A stretch of 64,000 nt of DNA from Pseudomonadota bacterium (lineage in GTDB: Bacteria > Pseudomonadota > Alphaproteobacteria > Rhodospirillales > Magnetospirillaceae): contig JAJYTF010000006.1 of NCBI GenBank assembly GCA_021793155.1, positions 1-64,000 of the forward strand, given 5' to 3'. This document shows, one piece after another, positions 21,770 to 31,715 of the stretch. Position numbers and translations under genes: made by a program. Every line of letters starts with the position of its first letter. Within the stretch, counting starts at the first letter, position 1. Under the pieces are notes generated by a model. That model did no database searches, was not told the origin of the DNA, and saw only the letters and a program-made list of their open reading frames with translations.

Positions 21770-23950
21770 TTGGATAATTCGATCGCCGCGGACACGCCAC
21801 AGGACGCAGAGGTGCAGGCCCTGCCGGAAGTCGACCTGCAGTCGAGCGAACGGTTCATCAATCGCGAACTTTCATGGCTGGCGTTCAATACCCGCGTTCT
21901 GGAAGAAGCCGACAACCTCAACCATCCGCTGCTCGAACGGCTGCGCTTCCTCTCCATTTCGGCGGCCAACCTCGATGAGTTCTATATGGTCCGCGTCGCC
22001 GGCCTCAAGGGGCAAGTGGCCAACGGCGTCAATACCACTAGCCAGGACGGATTGACGCCGGCGCAACAGTTGGCGGCGATCCACACGGCGGCCGGGCGGC
22101 TTCTGGACCAGCAGCAGGAATGCTGGAGTCGGGTGCGCGGCGAGATGCGCGCCGCCGGCATCGCCGTCATCGACATCACCGAACTGACCCGTGCCGACCG
22201 CCGCTGGCTGGAAACCCGGTTCATGGAGCACATCTTCCCGGTGCTCACCCCGCTGGCCATCGACCCCGCACACCCCTTTCCGTTCATCCCCAATCTCGGT
22301 TTCGCCATGGCGTTGCACCTGACCCGGTGCGATGACGGCGAGGTGATGCGCGCACTGCTGCCGCTGTCCCACCAGATCGAGCGTTTCATCCGCTTGCCGG
22401 GCGAGGAAATTCGTTACCTGCCCCTGGAAGAGATGGTCAGCCTGTTCCTGGACCGCCTGTTTCCCGGCTTCCATGTGGACGGGACGGGGGTGTTCCGCGT
22501 CATTCGCGACTCGGAAATGGAAATCGACGAAGAGGCCGAAGATCTGGTGCGGGTGTTCGAATCGGCGCTGAAGCGCCGCCGTCGCGGTCACTGCATCCGT
22601 CTGACGGTCAACCGGGGCATGCCCCCCGACCTGCTCAATCTGATCCGCACCGAGATGCAGATCGAGCCCGACGACGTGTTCTCCCTGGCCGGACTGATCG
22701 GCATGGTCGACACGAAGCGCCTGATCACCGACGAACGGCCGGATCTGCAGTTCCCACCCTACAATGCACGCTTTCCAGAACGCATCCGCGATTTCGGCGG
22801 CGACTGCTTCGCCGCCATCAAGAAGAAGGACATCGTCGTCCACCATCCGTTCGAAAGTTTCGACGTCGTGGTGCAGTTCCTTCGTCAGGCGGCGCGCGAC
22901 CCCAGCGTCGTGGCGATCAAGCAGACGCTCTACCGCACCAGCAAGGACAGCCCGATCGTCAAGGCGCTGGTCGAGGCGGCCGAGATGGGCAAGTCGGTGA
23001 CGGCGATGATCGAGTTGAAGGCCCGCTTCGATGAAGAGGCGAACATCGGGTGGGCCCGCGACCTGGAGCGGGCCGGGGCGCAAGTCGTCTACGGCTTCAT
23101 CGAGTTGAAGACCCATGCCAAGATCTCGCTGGTGGTGCGCCGCGAAGGCGGCGAGTTGCGGTCCTATGTGCATCTCGGCACCGGCAACTACCATCCGATC
23201 ACGGCCAAGATTTACACCGACCTCAGCTTCTTCACCACCGATCCGGCGCTGTGCCGCGACGCCAACCGCACGTTCAACTTCATGACCGGCTATGCCAAGC
23301 CGGAAAAGATGGAAAAGCTGGCCATCGCCCCGCTCAACCTGCGCGATCGCTTGCTGGCCCTGATCAAGGCCGAAATCGAGAATGCCCGGGCCGGGCGCCC
23401 GGCCGCCATCTGGGCGAAGATGAACTCATTGGTCGATGCCAAGCTGATCGACGCGTTGTACCAGGCCTCTCAAGCGGGCGTTCCGGTCGATCTGGTGATC
23501 CGCGGCATCTGCTGCCTGCGTCCGGGCGTCCCCGGCCTGTCCGACAGCATCCGGGTCAAAAGCATCGTCGGCCGCTTCCTCGAACACGGCCGGGTGGTCT
23601 GCTTCGCCAATGGCCATCGCCTGCCGTCCCGGCACGCCAAGGTCTATATTTCCTCGGCCGACTGGATGAACCGAAACATGGATTGGCGGGTCGAATCCCT
23701 GGTCCCCATTGAAAACCCAACGGTGCATCGGCAAATCCTTGAACAGATCATGGTGGCCAACCTGAAGGACAATCTGCAGAGCTGGGTGCTGGGGCCGGAC
23801 GGAGCCTATACGCGCATCGGCCCGGCAGAAGGCGAGCTGCCGTTCTCGGCCCACACCTATTTCATGACCAACCCCAGTCTGTCGGGCCGGGGCAGCGCAC
23901 TCGAACGGGCCCATCCCTTGCCCAAGCTGATCTTCAAAGGCTATCCGTGA
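21770..23950 (+). CDS. ppk1: Polyphosphate kinase 1
   Basis: PPK1 reversibly polymerises ATP gamma-phosphate into polyphosphate at the inner membrane. The product is about 726 residues, the normal length. It contains [19 protein letters not shown] (N domain), [27 protein letters not shown], the autophosphorylated histidine in [13 protein letters not shown] (His475), and [21 protein letters not shown] favour the TTG at 21770 because GGGAGG stands exactly six bases ahead. The ATG at 21701 would add 23 residues without a visible ribosome site. ppx follows after three bases, forming a polyphosphate operon. Confidence 0.95.
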   Translation: MDNSIAADTPQDAEVQALPEVDLQSSERFINRELSWLAFNTRVLEEADNLNHPLLERLRFLSISAANLDEFYMVRVAGLKGQVANGVNTTSQDGLTPAQQLAAIHTAAGRLLDQQQECWSRVRGEMRAAGIAVIDITELTRADRRWLETRFMEHIFPVLTPLAIDPAHPFPFIPNLGFAMALHLTRCDDGEVMRALLPLSHQIERFIRLPGEEIRYLPLEEMVSLFLDRLFPGFHVDGTGVFRVIRDSEMEIDEEAEDLVRVFESALKRRRRGHCIRLTVNRGMPPDLLNLIRTEMQIEPDDVFSLAGLIGMVDTKRLITDERPDLQFPPYNARFPERIRDFGGDCFAAIKKKDIVVHHPFESFDVVVQFLRQAARDPSVVAIKQTLYRTSKDSPIVKALVEAAEMGKSVTAMIELKARFDEEANIGWARDLERAGAQVVYGFIELKTHAKISLVVRREGGELRSYVHLGTGNYHPITAKIYTDLSFFTTDPALCRDANRTFNFMTGYAKPEKMEKLAIAPLNLRDRLLALIKAEIENARAGRPAAIWAKMNSLVDAKLIDALYQASQAGVPVDLVIRGICCLRPGVPGLSDSIRVKSIVGRFLEHGRVVCFANGHRLPSRHAKVYISSADWMNRNMDWRVESLVPIENPTVHRQILEQIMVANLKDNLQSWVLGPDGAYTRIGPAEGELPFSAHTYFMTNPSLSGRGSALERAHPLPKLIFKGYP

Positions 23951-23953
23951 GCC

Positions 23954-25465
23954 ATGGTATCCTTGGCCGTCCGCAACATTGACCCGGTCATGGCGCAAAA
24001 GCACATCGCCATCGTCGACATCGGCTCGAACTCGATCCGGATGGTCGTCTATGACGGGCTGAACCGTACGCCCGTAGCCATTTTCAACGAGAAGGCGGTG
24101 TGCGCGCTGGGACAGGGGCTGCAGGCGAGCGGCCACCTCAACCCACAGGGCAAGGAGGCGGCAATCCCGGTTCTGGCTCGCTTCGCCCGGCTGGCCGGTG
24201 CCATGGGCGTCAGCGTCCTCGACATCCTGGCCACCGCGGCGGTGCGCGAGGCCAAGGACGGTCTGGCGTTCGCTCATGAAGTGGAGCGGCGCTGCGGCGT
24301 CGGCGTTACCGTGCTGTCGGGCGAGGACGAGGCCCGGCTGGCGGCCATGGGGGTGCTGTGCAGCACGCCCGCCGCCGACGGCATGGTGGCCGATCTGGGG
24401 GGCGGCAGCCTCGAGGTGGTGGCGCTCGACCACGGCAAGTTCGCCGGACCTTTCGCTACCTTTCCGCTGGGGGTATTGCGTCTGTGGGAGGCCTCGGGCG
24501 GCGTCCGCACTGTGGCCGAGCAACTGGTCGACACCCAGTTCCGCAAGGTCGATTGGTGGGGCATGACGAAGGGCCGCCCGCTTTACGCCGTCGGCGGCGC
24601 CTGGCGCGCATTGGCTCGCCTGTGCATCGCCCAGACCGGCCATCCCCTGCATGTCCTCGACAATTTCACCCTGCATTCCACCGAGGCGTTGCGTCTGACC
24701 GAACTGATCGCCAGGCAAAGCCGCAAGTCTCTGGAAAAAGTTCCCGGCCTGTCCAAGAAGCGGCTGCTGCATTTGCCGATGGCGGCCATCCTGTTGGAGA
24801 AGGTCATCGAGGCGGCGCGCCCCTCCCATCTGGTGTTTTCCGTCTATGGCATGCGGGAGGGACAATTCTTCAAGCGGCTTCCGCCCGACGTTCAGTGGCA
24901 GGATCCACTGATCGCCTCCTGCATGGAGATGGCGCAGACCGTTGGGCGCTTTCCCGAGCACGGCGAAGAAATGCTGGAATGGATGGCGCCGCTGTTCAGC
25001 CATGAAACCGCGCAACAGGGGCGGCTGCGCTATGCCGCTTGCCTGCTGGGCGATGTCTTCTGGAACGAGCATCCGGACTACCGGGCCGAACAGGCTTTCC
25101 TGCGCATCTTCCGCATGCCGTTCATGGGGCTTGGGCATCAGGATCGTGCCGCATTGGCGCTTGCCCTCTACGCCCGCTACGAGGGTGAGGATACCCTTTC
25201 CCAGGCGGCTGACGCGCGCAGCCTGCTGTCGGACGACGACCAGCGCCGCGCCCAGGTGGTCGGCCTTGCCCTGCGGCTCGGCCATTCGATTTCCGGCGGC
25301 GTGCCGGGGCTGCTCCGGACCACCCGCCTGCTGATCGACAACGACGCCCTGGTGCTGGAGCTGCCGGCCAGCGACCCGGCCTTCGGTCCGGAACTCAACG
25401 ACCGGCGCTACGACCGGTTGGCCCGCGCCGCCGGCTGTGAGCGGTTCGAGATGCGCCGGGTGTGA
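23954..25465 (+). CDS. ppx: Exopolyphosphatase (Ppx/GppA family)
   Basis: It removes terminal phosphate from polyphosphate; relatives also hydrolyse pppGpp. The 503-residue protein shows the ASKHA phosphate-binding motif AIVDIGSNSIRMVVYDGL and the second motif VADLGGGSLEVVAL. A C-terminal HD-like helical region follows (QQGRLRYAACLLGDVFWNEHPDYRAEQAF). An ATG at 23990 is an alternative start. It is three bases downstream of ppk1. A palindromic repeat plus eight T residues at 25507-25600 follows and probably terminates the pair. Confidence 0.93.
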   Translation: MVSLAVRNIDPVMAQKHIAIVDIGSNSIRMVVYDGLNRTPVAIFNEKAVCALGQGLQASGHLNPQGKEAAIPVLARFARLAGAMGVSVLDILATAAVREAKDGLAFAHEVERRCGVGVTVLSGEDEARLAAMGVLCSTPAADGMVADLGGGSLEVVALDHGKFAGPFATFPLGVLRLWEASGGVRTVAEQLVDTQFRKVDWWGMTKGRPLYAVGGAWRALARLCIAQTGHPLHVLDNFTLHSTEALRLTELIARQSRKSLEKVPGLSKKRLLHLPMAAILLEKVIEAARPSHLVFSVYGMREGQFFKRLPPDVQWQDPLIASCMEMAQTVGRFPEHGEEMLEWMAPLFSHETAQQGRLRYAACLLGDVFWNEHPDYRAEQAFLRIFRMPFMGLGHQDRAALALALYARYEGEDTLSQAADARSLLSDDDQRRAQVVGLALRLGHSISGGVPGLLRTTRLLIDNDALVLELPASDPAFGPELNDRRYDRLARAAGCERFEMRRV

Positions 25466-25506
25466 GTTGGGGACCGGCGGGGTGACCGACCCTCCGGGAT
25501 GAAAGA

Positions 25507-25600
25507 ACCCGTCTCTGCGAGCGCAGCGAAGCGATCCAGGGGCCGTACCACCGGCCCTCGATTGCTTGGCTTCTGGCTTGCAGTGACGGGTCTTTTTTTT
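25507..25600 (+). terminator. Palindromic repeat acting as ppk-ppx terminator
   Basis: An imperfect long hairpin (left end ACCCGTCTCTGCGAGCGCAG, centre GGGGCCG/CGGCCC, right end TTGCAGTGACGGGT) is followed directly by eight T residues (25593-25600). The arms resemble a decayed copy of the common CGTCATTGCGAGC...GCTCGCAATGACG repeat. It lies 41 bases after the ppx stop and just beyond the convergent rnd stop. Confidence 0.7.
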
Positions 25601-25605
25601 GGGGG

Positions 25606-26763
25606 TCACTCCAGCGGGATGAGCCGCAAACCCTTGCCGTTCTCCGCCAGGGCCAGGCCGATGCGGCCGTGTTTCAGGCGCAGGGCGTCCTCGCCGAAGA
25701 TGGCGCGGCGCCAGCCATGCAGCGCTGGCACCTCGGCGTTGTCGTCGGCGGCGATCAGTTCGATCTCCGAACTGGATGCGATCAGTCGCTGAGCCACCTC
25801 ATGCTGGTCGCATTTCAGCTTCAGCAGCACTTTCAGCAAATCGACCACCGGCCCCAGGCCCCGGGGGATTTCGACCCGTTCAGGCGGCAGCGGCCACTTG
25901 GCCTCGGGCGTGGCCAGAGCGCGAGCGACGGCTTCCAGCACGGCGGCGCCCTGTCGGCCTTCGGCGGCGCCCTTGGACAAGCCGCGGGTGCGGGACAGTT
26001 CCTCGACGCTGCCCGGCGCGTGGGCGGCGATCTCCATAAGCGTCTCGTCGCGCATCAGCCGCTGCCGCGGCAGGTCGCGCTCGCGCGCCTCGCGCTCGCG
26101 CCAAGCCGCCAGTTCCTTCAGAACCATCAGGAAGCGCGGGCTCGAGGAACGCGGCTTGAGGCGCCGCCACGCATCCTCGGGCTCGGCCAGATAGGTGCGG
26201 GGGTCGGTCAGCAGGGCCATTTCCTCGGCCAGCCACTCGGCGCGACCGTCGCGGTCCAGGCGCTTCTGCAGCTTCTCGTAGGCAAGGCGAAGATGCGTGA
26301 CGTCGGACAGGGCGTAATGCAGCTGGCGGTCAGTCAGCGGGCGCTGAGCCCAGTCGGTGAAGCGCAGGGACTTGTCGATCCGTGCCCGCGCCAGCTGCGA
26401 CGCCAGGGTCTCGTAGGACACCGCGTCGCCGAAGCCGCAGACCATCGCCGCCACCTGGGTATCGAACAACGGCTTGGGGATCGCTCCCGACAAATGGTGG
26501 AAGATCTCGACATCCTGGCGTGCCGCGTGGAACACCTTGAGGACCTTGGGATCGGCCAGCAACTCGAACAGCGGCACGAGATCCATCCCCGGCGCCAGCG
26601 GGTCGATGGCCACCGCCTCGTCCGGGCCGGCCACCTGGACCAGGCAGAGCTGGGGCCAGTAGGTCTTCTCCCGCATGAACTCGGTGTCGACGGTGATGAA
26701 GTCGGCGTCCTTGAGGCGCCGGCAGAATCCGGCGAGGGAGGCCGTATCGGAAATGAGACTCAT
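25606..26763 (-). CDS. rnd: Ribonuclease D
   Basis: A 3'-to-5' exoribonuclease that trims tRNA and other small RNA precursors. The product is about 385 residues. The DEDD exonuclease domain includes ITVDTEFMREKTYWPQLCLVQ, FHAARQDVEIF and YALSDVTHLRLAYEKL. One or two HRDC domains follow (near 210-290 and 300-380). ATG 26763 has AGGA five bases upstream; the five-codon longer alternative has none. It converges on ppx across the repeat terminator. The rnd position next to ppk/ppx and aspS is common in alphaproteobacteria. Confidence 0.93.
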   Translation of the reverse strand: MSLISDTASLAGFCRRLKDADFITVDTEFMREKTYWPQLCLVQVAGPDEAVAIDPLAPGMDLVPLFELLADPKVLKVFHAARQDVEIFHHLSGAIPKPLFDTQVAAMVCGFGDAVSYETLASQLARARIDKSLRFTDWAQRPLTDRQLHYALSDVTHLRLAYEKLQKRLDRDGRAEWLAEEMALLTDPRTYLAEPEDAWRRLKPRSSSPRFLMVLKELAAWREREARERDLPRQRLMRDETLMEIAAHAPGSVEELSRTRGLSKGAAEGRQGAAVLEAVARALATPEAKWPLPPERVEIPRGLGPVVDLLKVLLKLKCDQHEVAQRLIASSSEIELIAADDNAEVPALHGWRRAIFGEDALRLKHGRIGLALAENGKGLRLIPLE

Positions 26764-26800
26764 TACAGTCCTATACACGCAACAATCATCGAAATCCAGG

Positions 26801-27448
26801 CTATAGGCTGCGCACCATTGCCGAGACGCCCTGCCAGATGATCTCGATGCCGATGCACATCAGCAACAGGGCGAACAAGCGCATCAGAGCATCGGTCAAG
26901 GTGCGGCCGAGCAACCCCTCCATGCGGTCGGCGAAGCGGAAAAACAGGTAGATGAGGGCGCTGATCGCCAGCGAGGCCAGCAGGGCGCCGAGCACCGCCA
27001 GCGAAGGCCATTGGCCAGCGAGGGGTTGGCTGGTGCCCAGCGCGATGGTCACGGCGATGGTGCCGGGGCCGGTGGTCAGCGGCATGGTCAGCGGATAGAA
27101 GGCGGCCGTCTTCAGCCCCTCGGGCGTGGTTTCGACCTCAACGTCACGGTCGGTGGCGCCGGGCTTGGCGTTCAGGAGCCGCCAGCCGGCCACCGAGATC
27201 ACCAGGCCGCCGCCGACCCGCAAGGCGGGAATGGACACGCCGAACAGGGTCAGGATGGCCGACCCGATATAAAGAGAGCCGTTGACGATGAGAAACGCAT
27301 AGACCGCCACACGCGCCGCCAGTTCGGCCCGCTGGCGATGGGTCACCGGCCGCGTATGGGCGAGGAACATGAAGGCGCTGCCCGGCGGGTTGACGATGGG
27401 AAACAGCGAGCCGAACACCAGCAGGAAGCTGTTCAGGACCTCATGCAT
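26801..27448 (-). CDS. MarC-family integral membrane protein
   Basis: A polytopic membrane protein of about 215 residues with six hydrophobic segments. It shows the family motifs LFPIVNPPGSAFMFL and YPLTMPLTTGPGTIAVTIALG. Despite its name, MarC has no proven part in antibiotic resistance, and its function is unknown. The ATG at 27448 gives the normal family start; the frame is open 31 codons further. It is divergent from aspS across about 136 bp. Confidence 0.85.
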   Translation of the reverse strand: MHEVLNSFLLVFGSLFPIVNPPGSAFMFLAHTRPVTHRQRAELAARVAVYAFLIVNGSLYIGSAILTLFGVSIPALRVGGGLVISVAGWRLLNAKPGATDRDVEVETTPEGLKTAAFYPLTMPLTTGPGTIAVTIALGTSQPLAGQWPSLAVLGALLASLAISALIYLFFRFADRMEGLLGRTLTDALMRLFALLLMCIGIEIIWQGVSAMVRSL

Positions 27449-27584
27449 GCCTTGTCGCCCACGGACGGTTGCAAATTCGTGCGACCATATCCTGCCCGCA
27501 CCACCTTGACAAAGGTCGGCTTGCGTGCCCTTTTTCCGCATTCCCCAAGGCCGGTCGGCCCAGTCAAAGCTCAGGATGAAATCG

Positions 27585-29396
27585 ATGCATCGCTACAGAA
27601 CGCATAACTGCGGCCAATTGCGCAGCCGGGATGCCGGTTCGACGGCGCGGCTTTCCGGGTGGGTCCACCGCAAGCGCGACCATGGCAACCTGTTGTTCGT
27701 CGATCTGCGCGACCATTATGGCATCAGCCAGTGCGTCGTCGACACCTCGTCGCCGGTGTTCAAGGTGCTCGAGGCAGCACGGCCGGAAAGCGTGGTGACG
27801 GTGACGGGAAAGGTGGTCAACCGCAGTCCCGAGACGGTCAATCCGAAGCTGCCGACCGGCGAGATCGAGCTGCAGGTCCACGAAGCCGAACTGCAGTCGA
27901 CCGCCGACATGCTGCCCATGCAGGTGGCCGGCGAACAGGAATTCCCCGAAGAGATGCGCCTGCGCTATCGCTATCTCGATCTCCGGCGCGAGAAGGTGCA
28001 TGCGAACATGCTGCTGCGCAGCCGGGTGATCGCTTCGTTGCGGCGGCGCATGATCGACCAGGATTTCGTCGAATACCAGACCCCGATTCTCACCGCATCC
28101 AGTCCGGAAGGCGCGCGGGACTACCTGGTGCCCAGCCGCATTCATCCCGGCAAGTTCTATGCCCTGCCGCAAGCGCCCCAGCAGTTCAAGCAGCTCCTGA
28201 TGGTTGCCGGCTTCGACCGGTACTTCCAGATCGCCCCCTGTTTTCGCGACGAGGACGGGCGCGCCGACCGTTCGCCGGGCGAGTTCTACCAGCTCGACTT
28301 CGAGATGAGCTTTGTCACCCAGGACGACGTGTTCGCCGCCATCGAACCGGTGCTGCAGGGCGTATTCGAGGAATTCGGCGGCGGCCGCAAGGTCACGCCG
28401 GCGCCGTTCCCGCGCATCACCTATGACGACGCCATGCTGAAATACGGCTCGGACAAGCCCGACCTGCGCAATCCGTTGCTGATCTCGGATGTCACCGAAG
28501 CCTTCCGCGGGTCCAGTTTCGGTATCTTCGCCAAGGCCATCGAGACCAAGAACGCCATCGTGCGGGCCATTCCGGCACCGGCCGCCGGCGACAAGCCGCG
28601 CAGCTTCTTCGACAAGCTGAACGAGTGGGCGCGTGAACAGGGGGCCGGCGGACTGGCCTATATCGTGTTTGGCGCCGAGGGGCCGAAGGGACCTATCGCC
28701 AAGAACCTGGAAGAGGGCCGCATCGCCACCATCCGCGAGGCTACGGGGGCGAAGACCGGCGACGCCGTGTTCTTCGTTTGTGACAAGAAGGGCATCGCCG
28801 AGAAGTTCGCCGGCACCGTGCGCACCCGCATCTGCAACGAACTCGACCTCCTGGAAAAGGACGTGTTCAAGTTCTGCTGGACGATCGACTTCCCGATGTA
28901 CGAGCGGAACGAGGATACGGGCCTGATCGAATTCTCCCACAACCCCTTCTCCATGCCGCAAGGCGGGATGGAGGCGCTGATGGAAAAGGACCCGCTGGAG
29001 ATCAAGGCCTATCAGTACGACATCGTGTGCAACGGGGTCGAACTGTCGTCGGGGGCCATCCGCAACCATCGGCCCGACATCATGCTGAAGGCCTTCGCCA
29101 TCGCAGGGTATCCGGCCGAGGAGGTGGAGCACCGGTTCGGCGGCATGCTGAGCGCCTTCCGCTACGGGGCTCCGCCGCATGGCGGGTCGGCGCCCGGTAT
29201 CGACCGCATCGTCATGCTGCTGGCCGACGAGCCGAACATCCGCGAGGTCATCCTGTTCCCGATGAACCAGCAGGCCCAGGATCTGCTGATGCAGGCTCCG
29301 ACCGACGTCACGCCGGAGCGCTTGAAAGAGCTTCACATCAAGCTGGACCTGCCCAAGCCGAAAAAGCCGGTGGAGAAGGAAACCACCTCCGGCTGA
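27585..29396 (+). CDS. aspS: Aspartyl-tRNA synthetase
   Basis: A class II synthetase of about 603 residues. It begins [17 protein letters not shown] with an N-terminal OB fold ([21 protein letters not shown]). Motif 2 is [22 protein letters not shown], a bacterial GAD insertion follows, and motif 3 lies near the end ([23 protein letters not shown]). The ATG at 27585 is eight bases from AGGA; upstream in-frame starts are less well placed. No asparaginyl-tRNA synthetase or gatCAB is nearby, so whether it also charges tRNA-Asn cannot be told here. Confidence 0.96.
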   Translation: MHRYRTHNCGQLRSRDAGSTARLSGWVHRKRDHGNLLFVDLRDHYGISQCVVDTSSPVFKVLEAARPESVVTVTGKVVNRSPETVNPKLPTGEIELQVHEAELQSTADMLPMQVAGEQEFPEEMRLRYRYLDLRREKVHANMLLRSRVIASLRRRMIDQDFVEYQTPILTASSPEGARDYLVPSRIHPGKFYALPQAPQQFKQLLMVAGFDRYFQIAPCFRDEDGRADRSPGEFYQLDFEMSFVTQDDVFAAIEPVLQGVFEEFGGGRKVTPAPFPRITYDDAMLKYGSDKPDLRNPLLISDVTEAFRGSSFGIFAKAIETKNAIVRAIPAPAAGDKPRSFFDKLNEWAREQGAGGLAYIVFGAEGPKGPIAKNLEEGRIATIREATGAKTGDAVFFVCDKKGIAEKFAGTVRTRICNELDLLEKDVFKFCWTIDFPMYERNEDTGLIEFSHNPFSMPQGGMEALMEKDPLEIKAYQYDIVCNGVELSSGAIRNHRPDIMLKAFAIAGYPAEEVEHRFGGMLSAFRYGAPPHGGSAPGIDRIVMLLADEPNIREVILFPMNQQAQDLLMQAPTDVTPERLKELHIKLDLPKPKKPVEKETTSG

Positions 29397-29402
29397 GTCC
29401 GC

Positions 29403-29936
29403 TTACTGCCGCCCCGTGCGCGCCGCTGCCCAGCCGCCCAGGCCCCTTGGGGGCGCCGCAGCGCGCGCGGAATCCTGGCGGCGAAGCAGGATCAGTACCT
29501 TTTCGACGCGCCGGACCTCCTTGGATAGCGGGTCGTGGTGCCGAAGCGTGAAGGCCAGACGCTCTTCCCAATCCTTGACCATGTCGCGCGGCGCGTCGGG
29601 CTGGGCCCTTCGGCCCGTCAAGGCGCCGACGGTGCGGTTGTAGTCGGGATGGAGTTCGGCGGGAAAGCCGGCCAGGCAGTATTCCTCCCAGGACAAGGCG
29701 CCGGCCAGGTACATCTCATGCGCCCAGTCGCCGAGTTGCCGCGGCGACATTTGGCGCGGATCGGTCCGCAGTTGGGGGGAGGATGGGGGCGGCGGGGCGG
29801 TCGCGGCGCCCTGAGGGTCCTCTTCTTCGGCGACGACGATGGCTCGGCCCGTGCTGCCGAAACGCGGCTCCTTGCGGTCGCGCCACGAGCTCCCGGGATC
29901 ATGACGGCTAAATAAATAATCCAGCTTCATTTGCAT
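29403..29936 (-). CDS. Conserved hypothetical protein
   Basis: A predicted cytoplasmic protein of about 177 residues that I cannot assign. It starts MQMKLDYLFSRHDPGSSW. A low-complexity Pro-rich stretch lies near residues 45-60, followed by a conserved-looking core (MSPRQLGDWAHEMYLAGALSWEEYCLAGFP) and a charged helical tail (WEERLAFTLRHHDPLSKEVRRVEKVLILL). There is no signal peptide or membrane helix. It converges on aspS with six bases between. The frame is open far upstream, but no better start is visible. Confidence 0.6.
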   Translation of the reverse strand: MQMKLDYLFSRHDPGSSWRDRKEPRFGSTGRAIVVAEEEDPQGAATAPPPPSSPQLRTDPRQMSPRQLGDWAHEMYLAGALSWEEYCLAGFPAELHPDYNRTVGALTGRRAQPDAPRDMVKDWEERLAFTLRHHDPLSKEVRRVEKVLILLRRQDSARAAAPPRGLGGWAAARTGRQ

Positions 29937-30156
29937 TCGCCAATAACGGCGGCCACATCCGCATGGCCGAAGGTTCCCAGTCCTGATGCAAGCGACGTGC
30001 CTGGGTGTCTGGCCGGCGGATATGGCCAACTCGGCCACCTGAGCCACATGCCGAGGAAGATCCTCGGGCGCCGATAGGCAGAATTTGCCGGGTCGTCCTT
30101 GCCCAATGCCTGATTTTCCATTGCGGAGCGGCACTATCGCACCGCCATCAACTCTG

Positions 30157-30162
30157 TATAAT
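30157..30162 (+). promoter_or_regulatory. Candidate -10 box upstream of eipB
   Basis: TATAAT matches the sigma-70 -10 consensus exactly, 41 bases before the eipB start. The hexamer at -35 distance (CTATCG) is poor. Confidence 0.35.
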
Positions 30163-30203
30163 GTCGCCGCCTGATGCGGGCGTGAGTTTGGAGACGACGA
30201 CGG

Positions 30204-31040
30204 ATGAAGGCTGGTTTAGTCGGTTGGGTGGTTGGCTTGGCGCTGACCACGCTCGGTGCCGCCGAGGCCGCGGCGGGGCCGGCCGCTTTCGAACTGGTGC
30301 CGCATCGCGCGGTCTACGCCATGACGCTCAATTCGACCAGTCTCTCCGGCGGCGTCACCGGCGCTTCCGGGGCCATGACCTATAAGTTCGGCGATTCCTG
30401 CGACGGCTGGACGGTGGAGAACAAGACCGTCCTCACCTTCGCCTACAATGACGGCGCGCCCGTGGCCACCACCTGGGACTTCGTCACCTGGGAGTCCAAG
30501 GACGGCCTGCACTATCGTTTCCGCGTCCGCAGTACCCGCGACGGCGTGGTGAGCGACGAAATCGACGGCGTGGCCAACCTGGACGGACGCGGGAAGGGCG
30601 GCGTCGCCAAGTTCACCCTGCCCGAGCCGAAGACCCTGCGCTTGCCCAAGGGGACGCTGTTCCCCACCGAACACACCATTCGCCTGCTCGAGGCGGCGCA
30701 GCACGGCGAACACAGCCTGGAGCGCGTGTTGTTCGACGGCACCGGTGACGACGACATCTTCGACGTCAACGCGATCATCGGCAGGCCGCTGCCGGCCAAT
30801 GCCAATGCCAGCCCGGCTGAGGCGACACCGGGAGTCAACGCCTCGCTGCTGACGGCCCCGTCCTGGCATGTCCAGATGGCATTCTTTCCTCGCGGCAGCA
30901 GCGATCCCACTCCCGACTACGAGGTGGCCTTGCGCTATTACCTCAACGGGGTGGCGGACGAAGTCGTCCAGTCCTTCGGCTCTTTCTCGCTGAAAGGAAC
31001 CCTGCAGAAGCTTGAGACGCTGCCCCGTCCGGACTGCTGA
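30204..31040 (+). CDS. eipB: EipB/DUF1849 cell-envelope integrity protein
   Basis: A periplasmic protein of 278 residues with a signal peptide (residues 1-24, ending AAEAAAG). It has the DUF1849 beta-spiral sequence (YAMTLNSTSLSGGVTGASGAM, GWTVENKTVLTFAYNDG). EipB of Brucella supports envelope integrity and stress survival and has a conserved disulfide to its C-terminal cysteine. Here Cys66 (GDSCDGW) and the final Cys278 fit that pattern. GGAG lies ten bases before the ATG. It is monocistronic, with a hairpin just after the stop. Confidence 0.85.
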   Translation: MKAGLVGWVVGLALTTLGAAEAAAGPAAFELVPHRAVYAMTLNSTSLSGGVTGASGAMTYKFGDSCDGWTVENKTVLTFAYNDGAPVATTWDFVTWESKDGLHYRFRVRSTRDGVVSDEIDGVANLDGRGKGGVAKFTLPEPKTLRLPKGTLFPTEHTIRLLEAAQHGEHSLERVLFDGTGDDDIFDVNAIIGRPLPANANASPAEATPGVNASLLTAPSWHVQMAFFPRGSSDPTPDYEVALRYYLNGVADEVVQSFGSFSLKGTLQKLETLPRPDC

Positions 31041-31041
31041 G

Positions 31042-31070
31042 GCGGAAGAGGCCCGGAAACGCTCTTCCGC
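31042..31070 (+). terminator. Hairpin after eipB
   Basis: GCGGAAGAG pairs with CTCTTCCGC (9 bp, 11-base loop) immediately after the eipB stop. The following sequence is A/T-rich but has no T-run, so termination may be partial. Confidence 0.5.
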
Positions 31071-31079
31071 ACCGTTAAA

Positions 31080-31094
31080 TTAAAATCAGTCTAA
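31080..31094 (+). promoter_or_regulatory. Irr/ICE-like iron-responsive site upstream of rubrerythrin
   Basis: TTAAAATCAGTCTAA matches the palindrome TTAGAATNATTCTAA (as in Irr control elements of alphaproteobacteria) at 12 of the 14 defined positions. It lies 136 bases before the rubrerythrin start. The regulator itself is not in the window. Confidence 0.4.
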
Positions 31095-31230
31095 TCTATT
31101 GATTCCCTATTTCGCGCTGCGCATATCCGGCTATGCCGTGGTGTGCGCGCGGCTGCCAGCCGAAGGCCCGTCACGGCTCCCCAGAAGTGGAATTCCGCCA
31201 TCGGGGCGGGAGCAATCATGGAGGATCGCT

Positions 31231-31650
31231 ATGGCGCTCAAGGGCAGCAAGACCGAAACTAACCTGAAGGCCGCGTTCGCCGGTGAAAGTCAGGCCAACC
31301 GGCGCTATCTGTATTTCGCCCAAAAAGCGGACGTCGAGGGGCATAACGACATTTCCGCACTGTTCCGCTCGACAGCCGAGGGCGAGACCGGGCATGCCTT
31401 CGGCCATCTCGAATTCCTCGAAGCGGTCGGCGATCCCGCGACCGGCCTGCCTATCGGCGAAACCGGCGCCAACCTTGCCGCCGCCGTGGCCGGCGAGACC
31501 CATGAATACACCGATATGTACCCCGGGATGGCCAAAGCCGCCCGCGACGAGGGGTTCGATGAAATCGCCAGCTGGTTCGAGACCCTGGCGAAGGCCGAGC
31601 GGTCGCATGCCGGTCGGTTCCAGAAAGCTCTCAACGGCATGGGCAGCTGA
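31231..31650 (+). CDS. Rubrerythrin-family diiron protein (no rubredoxin domain)
   Basis: A ferritin-like four-helix protein of 139 residues, presumed to bind two irons and reduce peroxide. Carboxylate/histidine motifs are visible in order: [43 protein letters not shown] and [14 protein letters not shown]. The C-terminal rubredoxin domain of classical rubrerythrin is absent, so electrons must come from a separate protein. GGAGGA stands seven bases before the ATG. It is followed by the Fe-S protein and DUF3501 genes on the same strand, a recurring trio that may work together. Confidence 0.88.
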   Translation: MALKGSKTETNLKAAFAGESQANRRYLYFAQKADVEGHNDISALFRSTAEGETGHAFGHLEFLEAVGDPATGLPIGETGANLAAAVAGETHEYTDMYPGMAKAARDEGFDEIASWFETLAKAERSHAGRFQKALNGMGS

Positions 31651-31715
31651 ACGACCTGCTCCGGCCCGGCCGGAGGGGGCTCGGGCCGGGGCCATCATTC
31701 GCGAGGAGGCGGGCC

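Noticed and set aside
23426-25609. A 727-codon minus-strand frame opposite ppk1/ppx
   Set aside because: No domain resemblance and fully antisense to two clear genes. The same applies to long antisense frames opposite uvrB, aspS and lptD.
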